DNA of 64,000 nucleotides, taken from positions 6,054,001 through 6,118,000 of the forward strand of contig JAWNZC010000348.1 in NCBI GenBank assembly GCA_035771165.1, given 5' to 3'. Positions 1 to 11,514 of the stretch are shown in pieces. The notes beneath the pieces are model-generated. The model was not told the DNA's origin and searched no databases. It worked only from the letters and a program-made list of their open reading frames with translations. The position numbers and the translations under genes are program-made. The stretch's first letter is position 1, and each line of letters starts with the position of its first letter. The DNA is from Paragorgia papillata. Lineage: Eukaryota; Cnidaria; Anthozoa; Scleralcyonacea; Coralliidae.

Positions 1-330
1 ATATATATCAACGCACTTATCTTATCTTAAATTTCTGGCAGTGCCGGCAATGTCAGCACGCTACACGCACTTGCAATACGCATGCGTCACAATCGCCCCC
101 TTCTCGCCACAAAATACATTTATCCAAGACATCCAACCCATCATACTCTTGTTGATGGAGTTTGTCGTTAGCCGCTTGTTCTTGTGCAGCATCTGTCAGT
201 CTTTCTATATTTTATACATTTGAGATCACCTTTGTGCGTTAGTGTAAACTGGACTGAAAAGAACTCAAAACTTAATAAATCCAGAAATTCACGGTGTTTC
301 TTTCTGATTGTTTTTTTAGAAAGTAAAGCC
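1..330. other. Upstream region of the first GPCR, probable intron end
   Basis: There is no convincing coding sequence here. The receptor frame stays open back to 184, but those codons do not resemble a receptor N-terminus. A pyrimidine-rich run followed by AG at 318-319 looks like a 3' splice site 11 bases before the chosen ATG at 331, so the stretch is probably the end of a 5' UTR intron. Confidence 0.45.
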
Positions 331-1272
331 ATGGGTGGTTCGCCTTCGGAAAGCTGGATGTCACGCTTGGTGTTTTCCCTGATTTCTATTACCGCATTTT
401 TTGGAAACGCCTTAGTTATATGGGTTTTCATCAGAAAACGCAATAAATCCATTATGACGCCTTTCGACATCTTTATTGTCAATTTGGCTGTATCAGATTT
501 TCTTGCCTCGATATTTTTGGTTTTCAGTCGATTTCTCTTTACGCCTACGTTGCCTGAGAGCCCGTCAGGAGCCTTTGCATACTGCACTTTTTTATGGGGT
601 GGTTATATTTTGTTTGGTCTTGGTTATGTATCCATCTATACCTGCCTTGTGTTAACCATTGAACGTTGGTTAGCTATCGTTAAACCTCATTTCTATCGTC
701 GTGTAAAAATAAAGCATGCGTTATTGACTATTACAATAGTGTGGATCTGGGCTTTCCTCATCAATTCGACTGTGTTTTTTAGTGCAAAGGCAAATTTCAA
801 ACGAGGAGCATGTCAATGGGTCGACCCGCAGACTGGAAGGGCATTCTTTGCCTTTGTTGAAATAAGCATGTCCAGTGTTTTACCATTCACAACGATCATC
901 ATTTTGTACTCGCACATCTATTACAAAGTTAACAAAATGCCCAACTTTCTAAATGGAAACAAAGAAGCATTCAAAAGACGACTTACAATAATCGCTCTCG
1001 TTGCTTCAGTTGCCTTAATACTTGGATGGCTTCCTGTTAAAATAAGTTTTATGTTGCGTTATACAAGTGTTGGAGGGAAGCATCTTAGTGGAACTGCACA
1101 TTTGATTTTTATAATAATGGCATTAGGTAATTGTTGTGTTAATCCTATTCTGTATGGCATCTATAGTTCTAAATTCCGGGATGAATATAAGGAAATATTT
1201 TACGAACTGGTAACGTGTAAGAAATGTGCTGAGAATGATGTCGACGTAACAGAGGAAACCAGTGACATGTAA
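331..1272 (+). CDS. Class A (rhodopsin-type) G-protein-coupled receptor, paralog 1
   Basis: This is a 313-residue seven-transmembrane receptor of the plasma membrane. Visible family marks are GN in TM1 (25-26), the LAVSD sodium-site Asp in TM2 (D56), a Cys before TM3 (C85) and a partner Cys in loop 2 (C161), ERW in place of DRY (111-113), W138/W140 in TM4, P185 in TM5, GWLP in place of CWxP (232-235) and NPILY in TM7 (271-275), followed by a short tail with paired Cys. TM3 has no Asp, so an amine receptor is unlikely; a peptide or orphan ligand is inferred. The ATG at 331 is preferred to the open frame from 184 because TM1 starts right after it, the paralog starts at the same place, and an acceptor site lies at 318-319. 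The frame is intact over one exon, with AATAAA signals at 1439 and 1483. Ligand and G-protein coupling cannot be read from the sequence. Confidence 0.9.
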   Translation: MGGSPSESWMSRLVFSLISITAFFGNALVIWVFIRKRNKSIMTPFDIFIVNLAVSDFLASIFLVFSRFLFTPTLPESPSGAFAYCTFLWGGYILFGLGYVSIYTCLVLTIERWLAIVKPHFYRRVKIKHALLTITIVWIWAFLINSTVFFSAKANFKRGACQWVDPQTGRAFFAFVEISMSSVLPFTTIIILYSHIYYKVNKMPNFLNGNKEAFKRRLTIIALVASVALILGWLPVKISFMLRYTSVGGKHLSGTAHLIFIIMALGNCCVNPILYGIYSSKFRDEYKEIFYELVTCKKCAENDVDVTEETSDM

Positions 1273-1438
1273 TAACATTTTGCCATGATTAAAGTTATAG
1301 GATAGCTTCGCGGAATCTTTTAGTGACATGAGTACATTTCTTTGGATTGTATATATTATTATTCACCATACATTGCAAATAATTACCTTAATTGTCATTG
1401 ACCAGGATAATCGATTTCATTGCATTAATCTATAACTA

Positions 1439-1444
1439 AATAAA
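1439..1444 (+). promoter_or_regulatory. Poly(A) signal of GPCR paralog 1
   Basis: AATAAA lies 167 bases after the stop codon in AT-rich sequence, and a second copy lies at 1483-1488. Either would give a short 3' UTR ending before the minisatellite. Confidence 0.5.
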
Positions 1445-1512
1445 GTTCAAATAGTGTCGTCTACTTATATTCTATCAGAAACAATAAAAATTATATAGCC
1501 TTCTTTTAATAA

Positions 1513-2573
1513 CGTAGAATTCCGAAAGTAACGGGGGCCGTTACTTTCGGATTTAGCAGCCCTTGGGGACCGCTACTTTCGGGGGGCCGCTACTTTCGGG
1601 GCGACCGCTACTTTCGGGGGGGGCCGCTACTTTCGGGGGGGGCGCGCTACTTTCGGGGGGCCGCTACTTTCGGGTAACCGCTACTTTTGGGGGACCGCTA
1701 CTTTCGGGTAACCGCTACTTTCGGGGGGCCGCTACTTTCGGAGGGCCGCTACTTTCGGGGGGCCGCTACTTTCGGGTAACCGCTACTTTCGGAGGGCCGC
1801 TACTTTCGGAGGGCCGCTACTTTCGGGGGGCCGCTACTTTCGGAGGGCCGCTACTTTCGGGGGGCCGCTACTTTCGCTAGCTCTAAGTTGGTTGTTAAAT
1901 ACGAACATTACTTTTTTGTTGGATAAACATGTATTCGAAACATTAAAAAAATGCGCCACATTCGAAGGGGACGCTACTTTCGGTGGGACCGCTACTTTCG
2001 GGGAATTTTAGAAGTGTCACAAATTCAACGTTACTTTCGGGGGACCGTTACTTTCGGGGGACCATTACTTTCGGGGGACCGTTACCTTCGGGGGACCGTT
2101 ACTTTCGGGGGACCGCTACTTTCGGGGGACCGTTACTTTCGGGGGACCGTTACTTTCGGGGGACCGTTACCTTCGGGGGACCGTTACTTTCGGGGGACCG
2201 TTACTTTCGGGGGACCGTTACCTTCGGGGGACCGTTACTTTCGGGGACCGTTACTTTCGGGGGACCGTTACTTTCGGGGGACCGTTACTTTCGGGGGCCG
2301 TTACTTTCGGGGGACCGTTACTTTCGGGGGACCGTTACTTTCGGGGGACCGTTACTTTCGGGGGACCGTTACTTTCGGGGGACCGTTACTTTCGGGGGCC
2401 GTTACTTTCGGGGGACCGTTACTATCGGGGGACCGTTACTTTCGGGGGACCGTTACCTTCGGGGGACCGTTACTTTCGGGGGACCGTTACTTTCGGGGAG
2501 CCGTTACTTTCGGGGAACCGTTACTTTCGGGGGACCGTTACTTTCGGGGGACCGTTACTTTTGGAATTCTACG
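1513..2573. repeat. 17-bp GC-rich minisatellite bounded by a 22-bp inverted repeat
   Basis: Two blocks of tandem units are present. Block 1 (about 1560-1877) uses a CCGCTACTTTCGGGGGG type unit, and block 2 (about 1966-2566) uses GGGGGACCGTTACTTTC. Spacer 1878-1965 is unrelated. Because 17 is not a multiple of three, each frame cycles through the same 17-residue pattern, giving long stop-free frames that should not be read as genes. The outer edges, 1513-1534 and 2552-2573, are inverted complements of each other with one mismatch, and the first unit is itself inverted. This suggests that the array sits inside a foldback-type element. Confidence 0.9.
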
Positions 2574-3060
2574 GTATCATGTAGCGATCATGATGCCATC
2601 TTGAATTGGCAATGCAGTGTAGTGTAGTGTAAAATGGTGAATGGCCGCGTTATACAAAATTTGTACGAAGATTTGATTAAAATTCGCAGACTCGAGATCA
2701 CTCTCAATTCGTATGTATTCACCCTTGAGATACGTATATGAGATACGTATATATGTACTGTATATTCACCCTGATCCCTCATTCCTCTCTTCCCCTTCTC
2801 TCCTGTCTTCTGCTTTTCCGTCAGAGAGAGAGAAACTTGTAGCAAGTGAAGTCTATCAAATTTTATGTTACAGTAGATCCTGCACCTATGGGTTGATGGC
2901 CCAAACTTCCTCTAGTAGGAAGACACAATGCAGTAAATTTATCTTAAAGTATGAACAATGTATATAAGTATAATTGTGATATTATCACCATCATTAAGCA
3001 ATATAATATTTAAAACACAACCAGCAGTGTTTTATCAGATTAGGAAAACAAAAAGATAAT
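2574..3060. other. No gene seen
   Basis: AT-rich sequence with short chance ORFs on both strands. A near-duplicate GATACGTATAT motif lies around 2728-2755. Nothing is recognisable as coding. Confidence 0.5.
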
Positions 3061-3074
3061 ATTGGAGTGGAAAG

Positions 3075-3182
3075 TCAAAGGGGGGAGGGCGAAAGGAGGG
3101 GAGAGGGGGAAAGGAGGGGGAGGGGGAAAGGAGGGGGAGGGGGAAAGGAGGGGGGAGGGGGAAAGGAGGGGGAGAGGAGAAA
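3075..3182 (+). repeat. Purine-rich GGGGGAAAGGA tandem tract
   Basis: About 100 bases of G and A only, built from GGGGGAAAGGAG-like units. Open frames on the complementary strand are low-complexity Pro/Leu/Ser/Phe artefacts. Confidence 0.85.
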
Positions 3183-3385
3183 TAAAGTAGAAGGGAGGTC
3201 CTTTCTCCTTCTGTCCCCTTCTGCAGGTTAGACAATAGCCATGCAAGTGTTTTATATCTGTTATTTCATAGCAGGTCATTAAAGATATATATACACCAGT
3301 ATATAACAAGAATGGAGTAAATGTTCAAAATGCAGCATTCAATGCCTGGAGTCAATAAAAAACAGTTGAATTATCTTCAATGTTA

Positions 3386-3481
3386 TTAACCCTTTGAGGC
3401 CTGGACCTCTCCCTGTGCTGAATAAAATCGTCTGGCATTAGCCAAATACTAAAGACTCATCTTCAGGCTTCAAAGGGTTAA
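3386..3481. mobile_element. 96-bp TIR element, copy 1
   Basis: The ends are an inverted pair: TTAACCCTTTGAGGCCTGG on the left and the complement of TTAACCCTTTGAAGCCTGA on the right. A diverged second copy lies at about 24893-24986 and shares the internal CTGAATAAAATCGTCTGG stretch, which supports a dispersed mobile repeat. There is no coding capacity. Confidence 0.75.
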
Positions 3482-4488
3482 CCCTTTCATTCCCATTGGT
3501 GCCATTTGGCACTTTTTATTTTTTACTCTGTCTAACGCCGCGATTTTACTTATCATATCAAGGGAAGACCTCCTGACAAGGTGGTCGGGAGTTAAAGGTT
3601 AAAAGACAAAACTTATAAGACAATCATGTGCTATGAAAATGACTAAAATAATTCAACAACAGCGAGCAACAGTATGGGTATAGGTAACTTACAGATGAAA
3701 TAAATATGATCAAAAGTATATTTAGGTGACTCACAAAAGTCCCACATGTATTCTGTCAATTTTAATTGGATGTAAATTAGTTGGTAATTGGTATGTTAGT
3801 TCACTAAGCAAACAAAATACAATTATAGTCAATCTGAGCATGTTATATTGCTGAAAATAATATACTGTACTCTGCTCAGTGGTGTAGGAAGCGAGTTGAT
3901 GTTGGAAGGGCACACCTTCAAAATTTTAGGGCACTTTGTTTGGGGGGTAGAGCTTCAAAGGAACTTAAAGTACATGTTTTATCAAAACAGGGCACTTTTG
4001 TTTTGCAAATAGGGCACTTTATGGCAAAGTGGCACATGCCACCTCTACCCCCCCCCGCCCCCCAGTATTCACCTCCATGCAATCAAATTAAAAACAAATT
4101 TAAATATAATACAAAAATATGATTAAAAGAAACATTAAATAGTATGTACTGTGCATAAATTACATTGTAAGCATATTTGACTAAATCCTCTCATCAATTC
4201 CCAATAGCCAGTGGCAGCTAGTGCCCATGAAAATGACTTAGGAAATTTGCTTCCCTGGGGGGTAGATTTCTAGGAATTTCACCTTCCTTTAGGAAATTCA
4301 GGAGGAAAGGGGACAAATTTCCTAGGGGAGGGCAAATCTCCTGTGATACCAATTCTTTGCTAGGCCTCCAATTTTAAATTTTCTGAGGCCTTGGGAATGA
4401 CAATATGTTTGGATCGCATAAAACCTATTTTAGTTTGTTAATAAATATATGGTAAAAATGTACGCTTTCCTATTTAATATTAAGCTTA
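3482..4488. other. No gene seen; diverged repeat debris
   Basis: Contains several copies of an AGGGCACTTT motif (3908-4022), a C-run near 4050 and a purine-rich hairpin-like stretch at 4250-4340. Short ORFs here have no recognisable content. Confidence 0.5.
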
Positions 4489-4510
4489 ATTATATATATA
4501 TATATATATA
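4489..4510. repeat. (TA)n microsatellite
   Basis: A simple TA run. Confidence 0.9.
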
Positions 4511-4621
4511 AAACTTTGGTACTGAACTCAATTATTACAAATCTGTCACTAAATCTGTCCTTTAAATTACTTATCAGTGCTCACCACATACTGACAAATC
4601 ACATTATTTTGCTCACTATTT

Positions 4622-4781
4622 AACAATTATTGGACGAGGTTGAGCAAAATATCGTGATTTGTCAGTGGCGAGCAGATCAATTATTTGCCGATGGGGCGAT
4701 GCCGAAGGCGGAGGCAAATAACTGAACTGCGAGACACTGACAAATCACGATATTTTGTGAAAACCGAGTTCAATAATTGTT
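4622..4781. mobile_element. Palindromic MITE-like hairpin element
   Basis: Arms of about 75 bases (4622-4697 and 4705-4781) are imperfect inverted complements sharing AACAATTATT, CAAAATATCGTGATTTGT and a GCGATGCC centre. It has no ORF of note. Part of the same arm recurs near 5041-5075. Confidence 0.7.
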
Positions 4782-5789
4782 TTATTATTCGATTTATTTT
4801 TTATTTGACATTGTTTACCTGTAATTGTCCATTCATTAAATTTCTTTCCAGCTTGGCTGAACGAGCGAATGAGATTAATTTACGTTTGCCGAAATTGAGT
4901 GTAACGCGCATGAGCAAAATATTATTTACTGCAAAACAACATCTCCGACTAATGCGCATGAGCAGACTGTTATTTGTAGGCAGTTATTTGCAGGTGACGT
5001 AGCGATCCCTCAACCAATTAAAAGGAAGATAAAAATAAATCGAATAATAATTAACAATTATTCACCGTTTTCAAGTGGAGGTGAATATCTACACAGTTTT
5101 TACAACTTTTGGATATATTAATGGCTAGAAAATTGTAAAGAAACATACCTGTGGACAATCTTCTACTTAATTTTGTTGACTTTTCTCGTTATTCTACTAC
5201 ATCAGCCTTAGCTTGTTTATCAACAAAATCTCTTATCTCGGTAAACAAAGCAAACCTGGCGGCCATGCGTGAAAAGCACAATTCACCAATTCACCTGCGA
5301 GGTATATGCTAAATTGTTTGATCCACAGTACTGAACTGCATTTATTTAAAAGCGTAGTCCTTTAATAGGCCCAACGTAAAAAGAAACAAATTGAGAACGA
5401 TTCCTTTGATACCCGGCGTCACCGCTTTTCCGGCAAAAATAAATAAAATTGTTCAGTAATGAATCATTACTACTAATTTAGGTTAAGAAAAATAGCGATC
5501 TCCAAATTATCAAATATTAACTGACATTGGCCAAAAGGCATAAAACAGTTGTTTGGCACTTGTTTTTAAGTTCCAACCGTCAAACTGACATTACGCCATT
5601 TTAGCAAAAAATATCATCAACAAATTTCGAAATACTTCTCCTTCCCACCAAAAACCTAATCCTAAACACAAAACTAACCCTGACCCTAAGAAAACACTAA
5701 TTTTAACTCGAAAAAAAGGAGAAAAAGATGGGGGAAATGACGTCATGTCAGTTGGAAACAATAGATGGAAACAAGTATTTACCAGGCTC
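4782..5789. other. No gene seen
   Basis: AT-rich intergenic sequence. The run of CCTAA/CCCTAA-like words near 5655-5690 is too irregular to be telomeric. Short ORFs are unsupported. Confidence 0.45.
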
Positions 5790-5992
5790 CTCCCGTTGTT
5801 CTCCGGCACACGTTCGGGTCACGTGATTTATGTAAAGATTGCCAAGATCATCCAGTTCAGCCAGTACATGACAATTTGAATTTGTCCATAGGCCAGACTG
5901 GCCAGTTGACACAAAAATGCAACAGCAAGACCTTCTGGCTAGCTAGGAGTTGAACCCGCGACACTGCGATTTTAGTGAGCTACAGAGGCCAA
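5790..5992 (-). mobile_element. tRNA-derived SINE, copy 1
   Basis: Read on the minus strand, the element begins TTGGCCTCTGTAGCTCA (an A-box-like tRNA D-arm) and continues to GGGTTCAACTCC (B box), then runs into a non-tRNA body. The head of the repeat at 17925-17990 starts almost identically, so the two are probably one SINE family. The body boundary is approximate. Confidence 0.55.
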
Positions 5993-7117
5993 TTCAAGAA
6001 CTTAGTCACGAGTTCTGTATATATACATAGTGCATGTGTGGTAAAGCTGTTTGGTCAGCAGTGAGATCATGAAAGGGACGATTTTTAGCAAGAAGACCTA
6101 GCTTGATGTTGCATTTTCCGGAACTGGTTCCAGTTTGGTTTTATAGATATATCCATACCATGCACGGGGATGACCATCAGAATGACTCAGCACTCTTCTC
6201 GTCTAAATCTGCAGGAAGATATATACCTGGCTGGGGAATTTGTGTCTATATCATATCACGGTTCGTAGCCTGTCTGGGGCTCAGAAATCTTTTCTGAGTA
6301 ATCAGCTTGACGAACGTCCACCAATTGTCTGTTACGATCAAGCTCGCAAACGTACCACATGCACTACATGTATACGTACAACTTATCATATCTGTGGACA
6401 AAACACAATATATACGTAATAACCACCTACAATTAAAATAGTTACGCGTAAGTACAATGACACAATCGATACCTATCTGGTTTCAAGAAAGTGGTGATTT
6501 GTTTTATATTTTTATCATTATATAGTCCAACCAAGCGCGCGGTTGGACTTCCAAAAATTTCTTTGCGTTAATGTATTTCTAGTAATTAACTAAATTTACA
6601 AGGACCCACAGAATGGATAGCATATCACCAACCACTCTGCAGGACCCGATTATAGCGCAAAGAGGGTACTAATCTCGATGGTGTACTATTCACTTTTCTT
6701 CATAATATATCTTGTGATTTGAATTATAAATTGTGGGACACGCATCATCAAGACAGCGCATGCGCAGACGTAATAGTATTACTATTTTGTATATTATGGT
6801 AAATAATTTGTGGAAATACTGAATGCAGACAATGCAAACGTACTGAAAGCTGTATTGTGGGTTTTACATACTGTCTTTCATTTGAAATTTTGAAATTATA
6901 ATACATTTTTACATTGAACCAGAAACTAAGTAATCTGCGACTGTACTATGCGGGGCTTTCCTTACTCCGTAAATATTACCATATTCTTCTTTCCTCTTGT
7001 TATATAAACTTGAATCTTGAGTTTGCAAAATGGTATTTTTCGAAATATAGTTCATTTTTAAATCCAGAAAACACAAATTCGAACACGTAACGTGTTACAC
7101 GTTATGCCTGAATTACA
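5993..7117. other. No gene seen
   Basis: AT-rich sequence with only short, unrecognised ORFs on either strand. Confidence 0.45.
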
Positions 7118-7120
7118 AAT

Positions 7121-7156
<36 letters not shown>

Positions 7157-7157
7157 T
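7118..7157 (+). repeat. (AC)n(AT)n compound microsatellite
   Basis: An AC run that passes directly into a TA run. Confidence 0.9.
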
Positions 7158-7568
7158 GATCACGGGTATTTTCTAGTAAAACACTCACATCTAGTATAAT
7201 AAAAGGTAATATAGCCAAGAGAGGTATGTTTATACAGTCGAAACTTTCTTTGTGACCCTGTTTAAAATGTCACTCAAATTATGTAAACTAAAAGCTTTCG
7301 TAAGCGACCGCGACCAGGCCAATTTGCACTATTTTCTTCTTTATAGTTTATACCACGTTGTGACGTTATCTGTGCATCTATATCTAATTATAAAATAAGG
7401 TGCCCTCTCTACGCACGCTCTGATTGGCTGAGCTCTGAGCTCCGTGTATTTATAAGAGAACAAAGATTATGAATGACGTCAAATGGCGTAGTGTCAGCTG
7501 GTCGGAAAAGCCCGCCAAATTCCAAAACTACCTCACTTTTAGTTTGATTTTTCTTCTTCTTATTTTAT

Positions 7569-7736
7569 AAAACAAATAAAACATACCGTTCCTGTGCATA
7601 TGTACTCTTATAAAGGTACGTTTGACGTCATTTGAACACGAAAGAACTAGTCAACTCCTTTCGTGTTCAAATGACGTCAAACGTGCCTTTTATAAGAGTA
7701 TATATGCATGGAGCTTTATGTTTTATGTTTTATTTG
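7569..7736. mobile_element. Palindromic MITE-like element
   Basis: The arms are inverted complements around a 13-base loop at about 7646-7658. Both contain GTTTGACGTCATTTGAACAC and TACTCTTATAAAAGG-type sequence, with outer AACAAATAAAACAT motifs. No coding capacity. The palindromic CRE-like word TGACGTCA lies in each arm. Confidence 0.75.
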
Positions 7737-8186
7737 TTAAAAAAGGAATCTATTTGTTAAGTAATATTTAAAACACGAGCAGCAGTGTTTTATCAGGTTT
7801 AGATACGAGGCGATAGCCGATATCAGCCGATAGCTGATAAAACACGTACTGCAAATGTTTTTAAAACGCTCTATTTGGTAAGTTCGTTGGCGTAGTAATT
7901 TTGAAAAACAACGGAGTCTCTAGATCGTCGGAAATGGTATTTTCAGAGTCTTCTCTACCTCTTTCGATGAACCGGATGGACGAAAAATGTTGTTATTAAA
8001 ATATCGATCACAGATATTTGATTAATATATATACGATTTCAAATACTTCTAGTTTCGAATTCAAATATTTCGCTGGAATTTTTTTTAAATTCAATTATTT
8101 TTTGGGGGGCCGAAAGCTATTCCGGCCCCCCCTTATAAAATATTGGGAGGGGGCGCCCCCCCCCCCCGCCTACGCCCCTGCTTGCT

Positions 8187-8410
8187 GACATAAAAATCAT
8201 TAAGTAAAAAGAAAATGTCGTAGTTATGAAACTACGTAGTTAAAATTCGTAGTTATGTGCCTATGAAACGAAAATTAAGTTTGTCTTATTTGAAGGAACA
8301 CTTAAAATGACAGAGTAACATATTTTGACGTTTTTCGTTTCCTTGCTTCATTCTTGAGATATTTCAGTTTGTTTGATATGCAAATTAAACATTTTAACGA
8401 TTTCTCGATT
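8187..8410. mobile_element. Partial copy of the 479-bp AGTGCCTATG element
   Basis: From about 8258 it matches the left arm of the elements at 11639-12117 and 27975-28453 (GTGCCTATGAAACG and onward), then breaks off near 8410. The flank TGCTGACATAAAAATCATTA just upstream also occurs at 11590, so the two loci share more than the element itself. Confidence 0.7.
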
Positions 8411-8650
8411 TGATTGTCAGCCTTTCTATTATTTAGTGTATTATTTAAACCGTGCTTGTTTTCTACTTATTTTTATCAACCTCGTACCCAGGGCATTTTG
8501 CCTCCACGTTGGGACGTCGGCGAAAATGGCCCTTGCATCGGCTGGTCCGGCTTAAAAACTTGATTAACTCAGATAGAGTATAATTTATTCATCAAAAACT
8601 GGATTGCAATAAATTCACTTTTAATTTCAACCTACAACCTTCCGTACAAC

Positions 8651-8983
8651 CTACGAAAGCTGTTGTAGATCACAATTGCAAACTCTATGCGATTTGTGAC
8701 CAAAATACTTAACAAATTTCACTGTAAACTGTGAAGAAAGCTTGAATGTGCCGTCCTTGAAAAATATTGTCCAATACTCGTTTCCATCCACCAAACTGAC
8801 GTTCCGCTTCATATCCGGTGCTAGTCTTAATAGTGCCAACATCATTTCAGCCCATGTTTGAGCTTCTGGCAACTCTGGCCATTGATTGGCTAACCGAGTT
8901 AATAAACCTAACAAACCTAACAAAACTAACAACACGACAGCAATATATCGCGCAGATACAAAAACGCGGTAGATAAGGGTCAT
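8651..8983 (-). CDS. Unrecognised 110-aa protein with N-terminal hydrophobic segment
   Basis: I do not recognise this reading frame. The first 35 residues contain a strongly hydrophobic Leu/Val stretch (about residues 14-30) that could be a signal anchor, followed by a mixed polar region with an NVS sequon and a Trp/Phe-rich segment. On the minus strand an AATAAA signal lies about 65 bases beyond the stop. There is no homology-type motif and no splice evidence, and it sits among repeats, so it may be chance. Confidence 0.2.
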   Translation of the reverse strand: MTLIYRVFVSARYIAVVLLVLLGLLGLLTRLANQWPELPEAQTWAEMMLALLRLAPDMKRNVSLVDGNEYWTIFFKDGTFKLSSQFTVKFVKYFGHKSHRVCNCDLQQLS

Positions 8984-9255
8984 AAGGCCACATTAAATAT
9001 TAATTACGACACGTCGACACGTCATGCAGGTGGCATTTTATAGTAAACTTGGTGCTGTCTAAAACTATAATTAAATATTTATAACAACAATTAGTATTAA
9101 AAAACTGAAATTTCCAAACAAATATATAGACTGACATAAAAAGACCAATATTTTATAATTTTCAACATACTTCTCTAAAGAGGTAAAATTTGAATTGATA
9201 TTTTTAATTAAGACATGAACATTACATGCTTGCCTTTTTCATGACATTTAGTTTA

Positions 9256-9449
9256 AGGGGCAGTTCATGCATAGTATGAGGCGGCCGTCACGAAAATCTT
9301 ATTACGACTACTTGACAAAAGCAAAAATGGGTTTATTTTTCTGTAGGTATAGCACACGGAGTATTATAATTCCTTTTTGTCAAAAAAAGGTTTTCGTGAC
9401 ATAAAATCAGCCCGGTAACCGAGCCAGCCCGCCTCATATAAACAGCCCC
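9256..9449. mobile_element. TIR element, AGGGGC termini
   Basis: The left end starts AGGGGCAGTT and the right end finishes AACAGCCCC, with TA on both outer sides. Inner arms share a GAGGCGG / CCGCCTC pair and CGTGACATAAAAT / CACGAAAA words. A related right end lies at about 63050-63125. Confidence 0.6.
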
Positions 9450-10981
9450 TAAGTCACATGGAAGAACTTCACTAAAAGTTAAAAATACTGAGTATTTTAA
9501 TACGTATTTTAATACAATTAAAACTAACTGCAAAGCAAGTGCGTGTCTTCAAGAGTTTTTTTTTGTAGCTTTTAGAAAGGTGGACTCTTGAGACGGTATA
9601 GTTCCTTTATCAGATCAGATCTTAATCAGTTAAAAATAACACATTGCTGAAAACGTCATAAATTAAAATGTAATATATAACAGTGGCATGACTGTTGTTC
9701 TTCCGTATCAGTGCAATACAACTTTATATACAGTAGATCTTAAATTTTCAGAAAATTAGGAATCAGCTTAAATGGTCAAGTAGGCAAGGATTTTAAATGA
9801 AAGGAAAGTGTTAGGGTAATTAAAATATTGCAACAACAAATTAAAATAGACTTCATGACACTACGTTATGAATTGAATGATCTAGATAAATGGAGCAACC
9901 TGATAAGCTAATAATAACAAGACTGCTGTTTTGATTGGTTTTAAGACTTGGTACATCAACCGTATATATCTATACTGTAGTGACGTATAAACCTTATACC
10001 CAATCAGAGAACTTCTTATACTGCATGGGGTCATCTTGATGTAAATGTCATACATGTTATTCAGAAGAAGAAAAGGAAAAGAAGGAAGATAATAAAAATA
10101 CACACCTTGCGAGTTTCTGAAAAAGGTAAATAAAGTTATCTCTTAATTTTAGACCTGTATTTAAAAATACAATAAAAATTCTCGTCCAGCATCGGCCATG
10201 CATATATTCTTGAATGTATGTTATCAATCATATATATATATATATATGCTTACCTAAGCTCATACAGATTAGGACATACTATATAAGGTACTATCGATCA
10301 GTTTACTTTTCGATTTCCAGTCCGATCGAAACACCAAGTCAGTAAGCTATATATATCGTTTTATTAAAACCAAATAGGTTTTATTAATAATAAAGTGAGT
10401 ATAGACTATATATAGATATATAAAGAGGTATATGTACACAATTTGCGCGAACTTTTCCTTATCTTATTTGCATTTTTTGTGAAAAGAGTTTTCCAACTGC
10501 AGTGTTTGTTGTTAAATCTAATTAACTGCGAAAATATATTTCGCCTTTTCGGAACACACACAAAAAACATGCACAACAACTCTCTTTGCACGAATCCACA
10601 TGATTAAAAGGAACGTACTTTATAGTATATAGAAGGGTGACACCTGTTCATGCATCATGTATGTGTCTTAAAATCTTTATTGCCATTTGACTTAAAGCTA
10701 AAACAAATATGAAAAACTGCACATTTTGAAATACATTTACATATGACCGTAGTACATGCTAGGTTTATAAGCCGATTTGCACAATTTTTCAAAGTAAAAA
10801 CTAATTCATTCTTTTACTTTTAAAGCAAATTACAAATAATTTTCCGATCGACATTATTAACGACAACGAGTGCTATTTATTAATATTTATGTAAAATATA
10901 AGATCTTTGACTTTGAATAGCGCCCTCCTACTCGTCGCCGCTTATGATCTGGATTGTCATTATACCGCTTTATGAAAAATA
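9450..10981. other. No gene seen
   Basis: AT-rich sequence with a TA run at 10231-10248. The short ORFs on both strands show no domain, codon or splice support. Confidence 0.45.
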
Positions 10982-11232
10982 GCGAGATTCAGATCACACT
11001 TCCACTACCGCTACCGCTACCGTAAATATAATTAAGCGTGTCAAATATTGTTTTTCAGTACGTTCAGTAATGGTCGCAGGTCTCAAACCTAGTGGAAAAA
11101 GAAAGCGTTTTACGATACCAGGATTAAAAACAACTTACGATTACAGAACGAAAAAACGAACATTACATCAGCTCAACCACATTTACGGTAGCACTGACGG
11201 TAGCGGTAGTGGAAGTGTGATCTGAACTTCGC
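10982..11232. mobile_element. 251-bp TIR element with CTACCG repeats
   Basis: The TIRs include TTCAGATCACACTTCCACTA followed by CTACCG repeats, inverted at the right end, with TA dinucleotides at 10980-10981 and 11233-11234. An isolated related end lies at 61977-62010. No coding capacity is seen. This is consistent with a mariner-type MITE. Confidence 0.75.
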
Positions 11233-11514
11233 TAATGAGGGGAAGGGGCGGAGCAAAATTTTACCAGTATTATGCTATAATTAAGCTGCTTTTAAGAGTT
11301 TATATAGCGATTGACAAAAATTAGAGTGCGGGCACTCCCCATACTTCGTAGGCTGCTATATTTTATCCCAGGTTACTAATCTTGGTTTTCATTTGGCGTC
11401 ACAACTGGATATTGGTGCACAATCCTTATATCCGTGCAAATGCTCTGAATCTCGACTAAACTACTCGAAAGGCTGAATCGCATTCTTTGCATGTTTATGG
11501 CGGTAAATAGACTT

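Noticed and set aside
184..330. Extended N-terminus of the first GPCR from an ATG at 184
   Set aside because: Not receptor-like, absent from the paralog, and separated from the real start by a good acceptor site at 318-319.
1951..2627. Two long overlapping ORFs of over 210 codons
   Set aside because: Products of the 17-bp minisatellite; both frames spell the same repeat.
5650..5692. Possible telomere-like CCCTAA repeats
   Set aside because: The words are irregular (CCTAATCCTAAAC, CTAACCCTGACCCTAAG) and do not form a tandem array.
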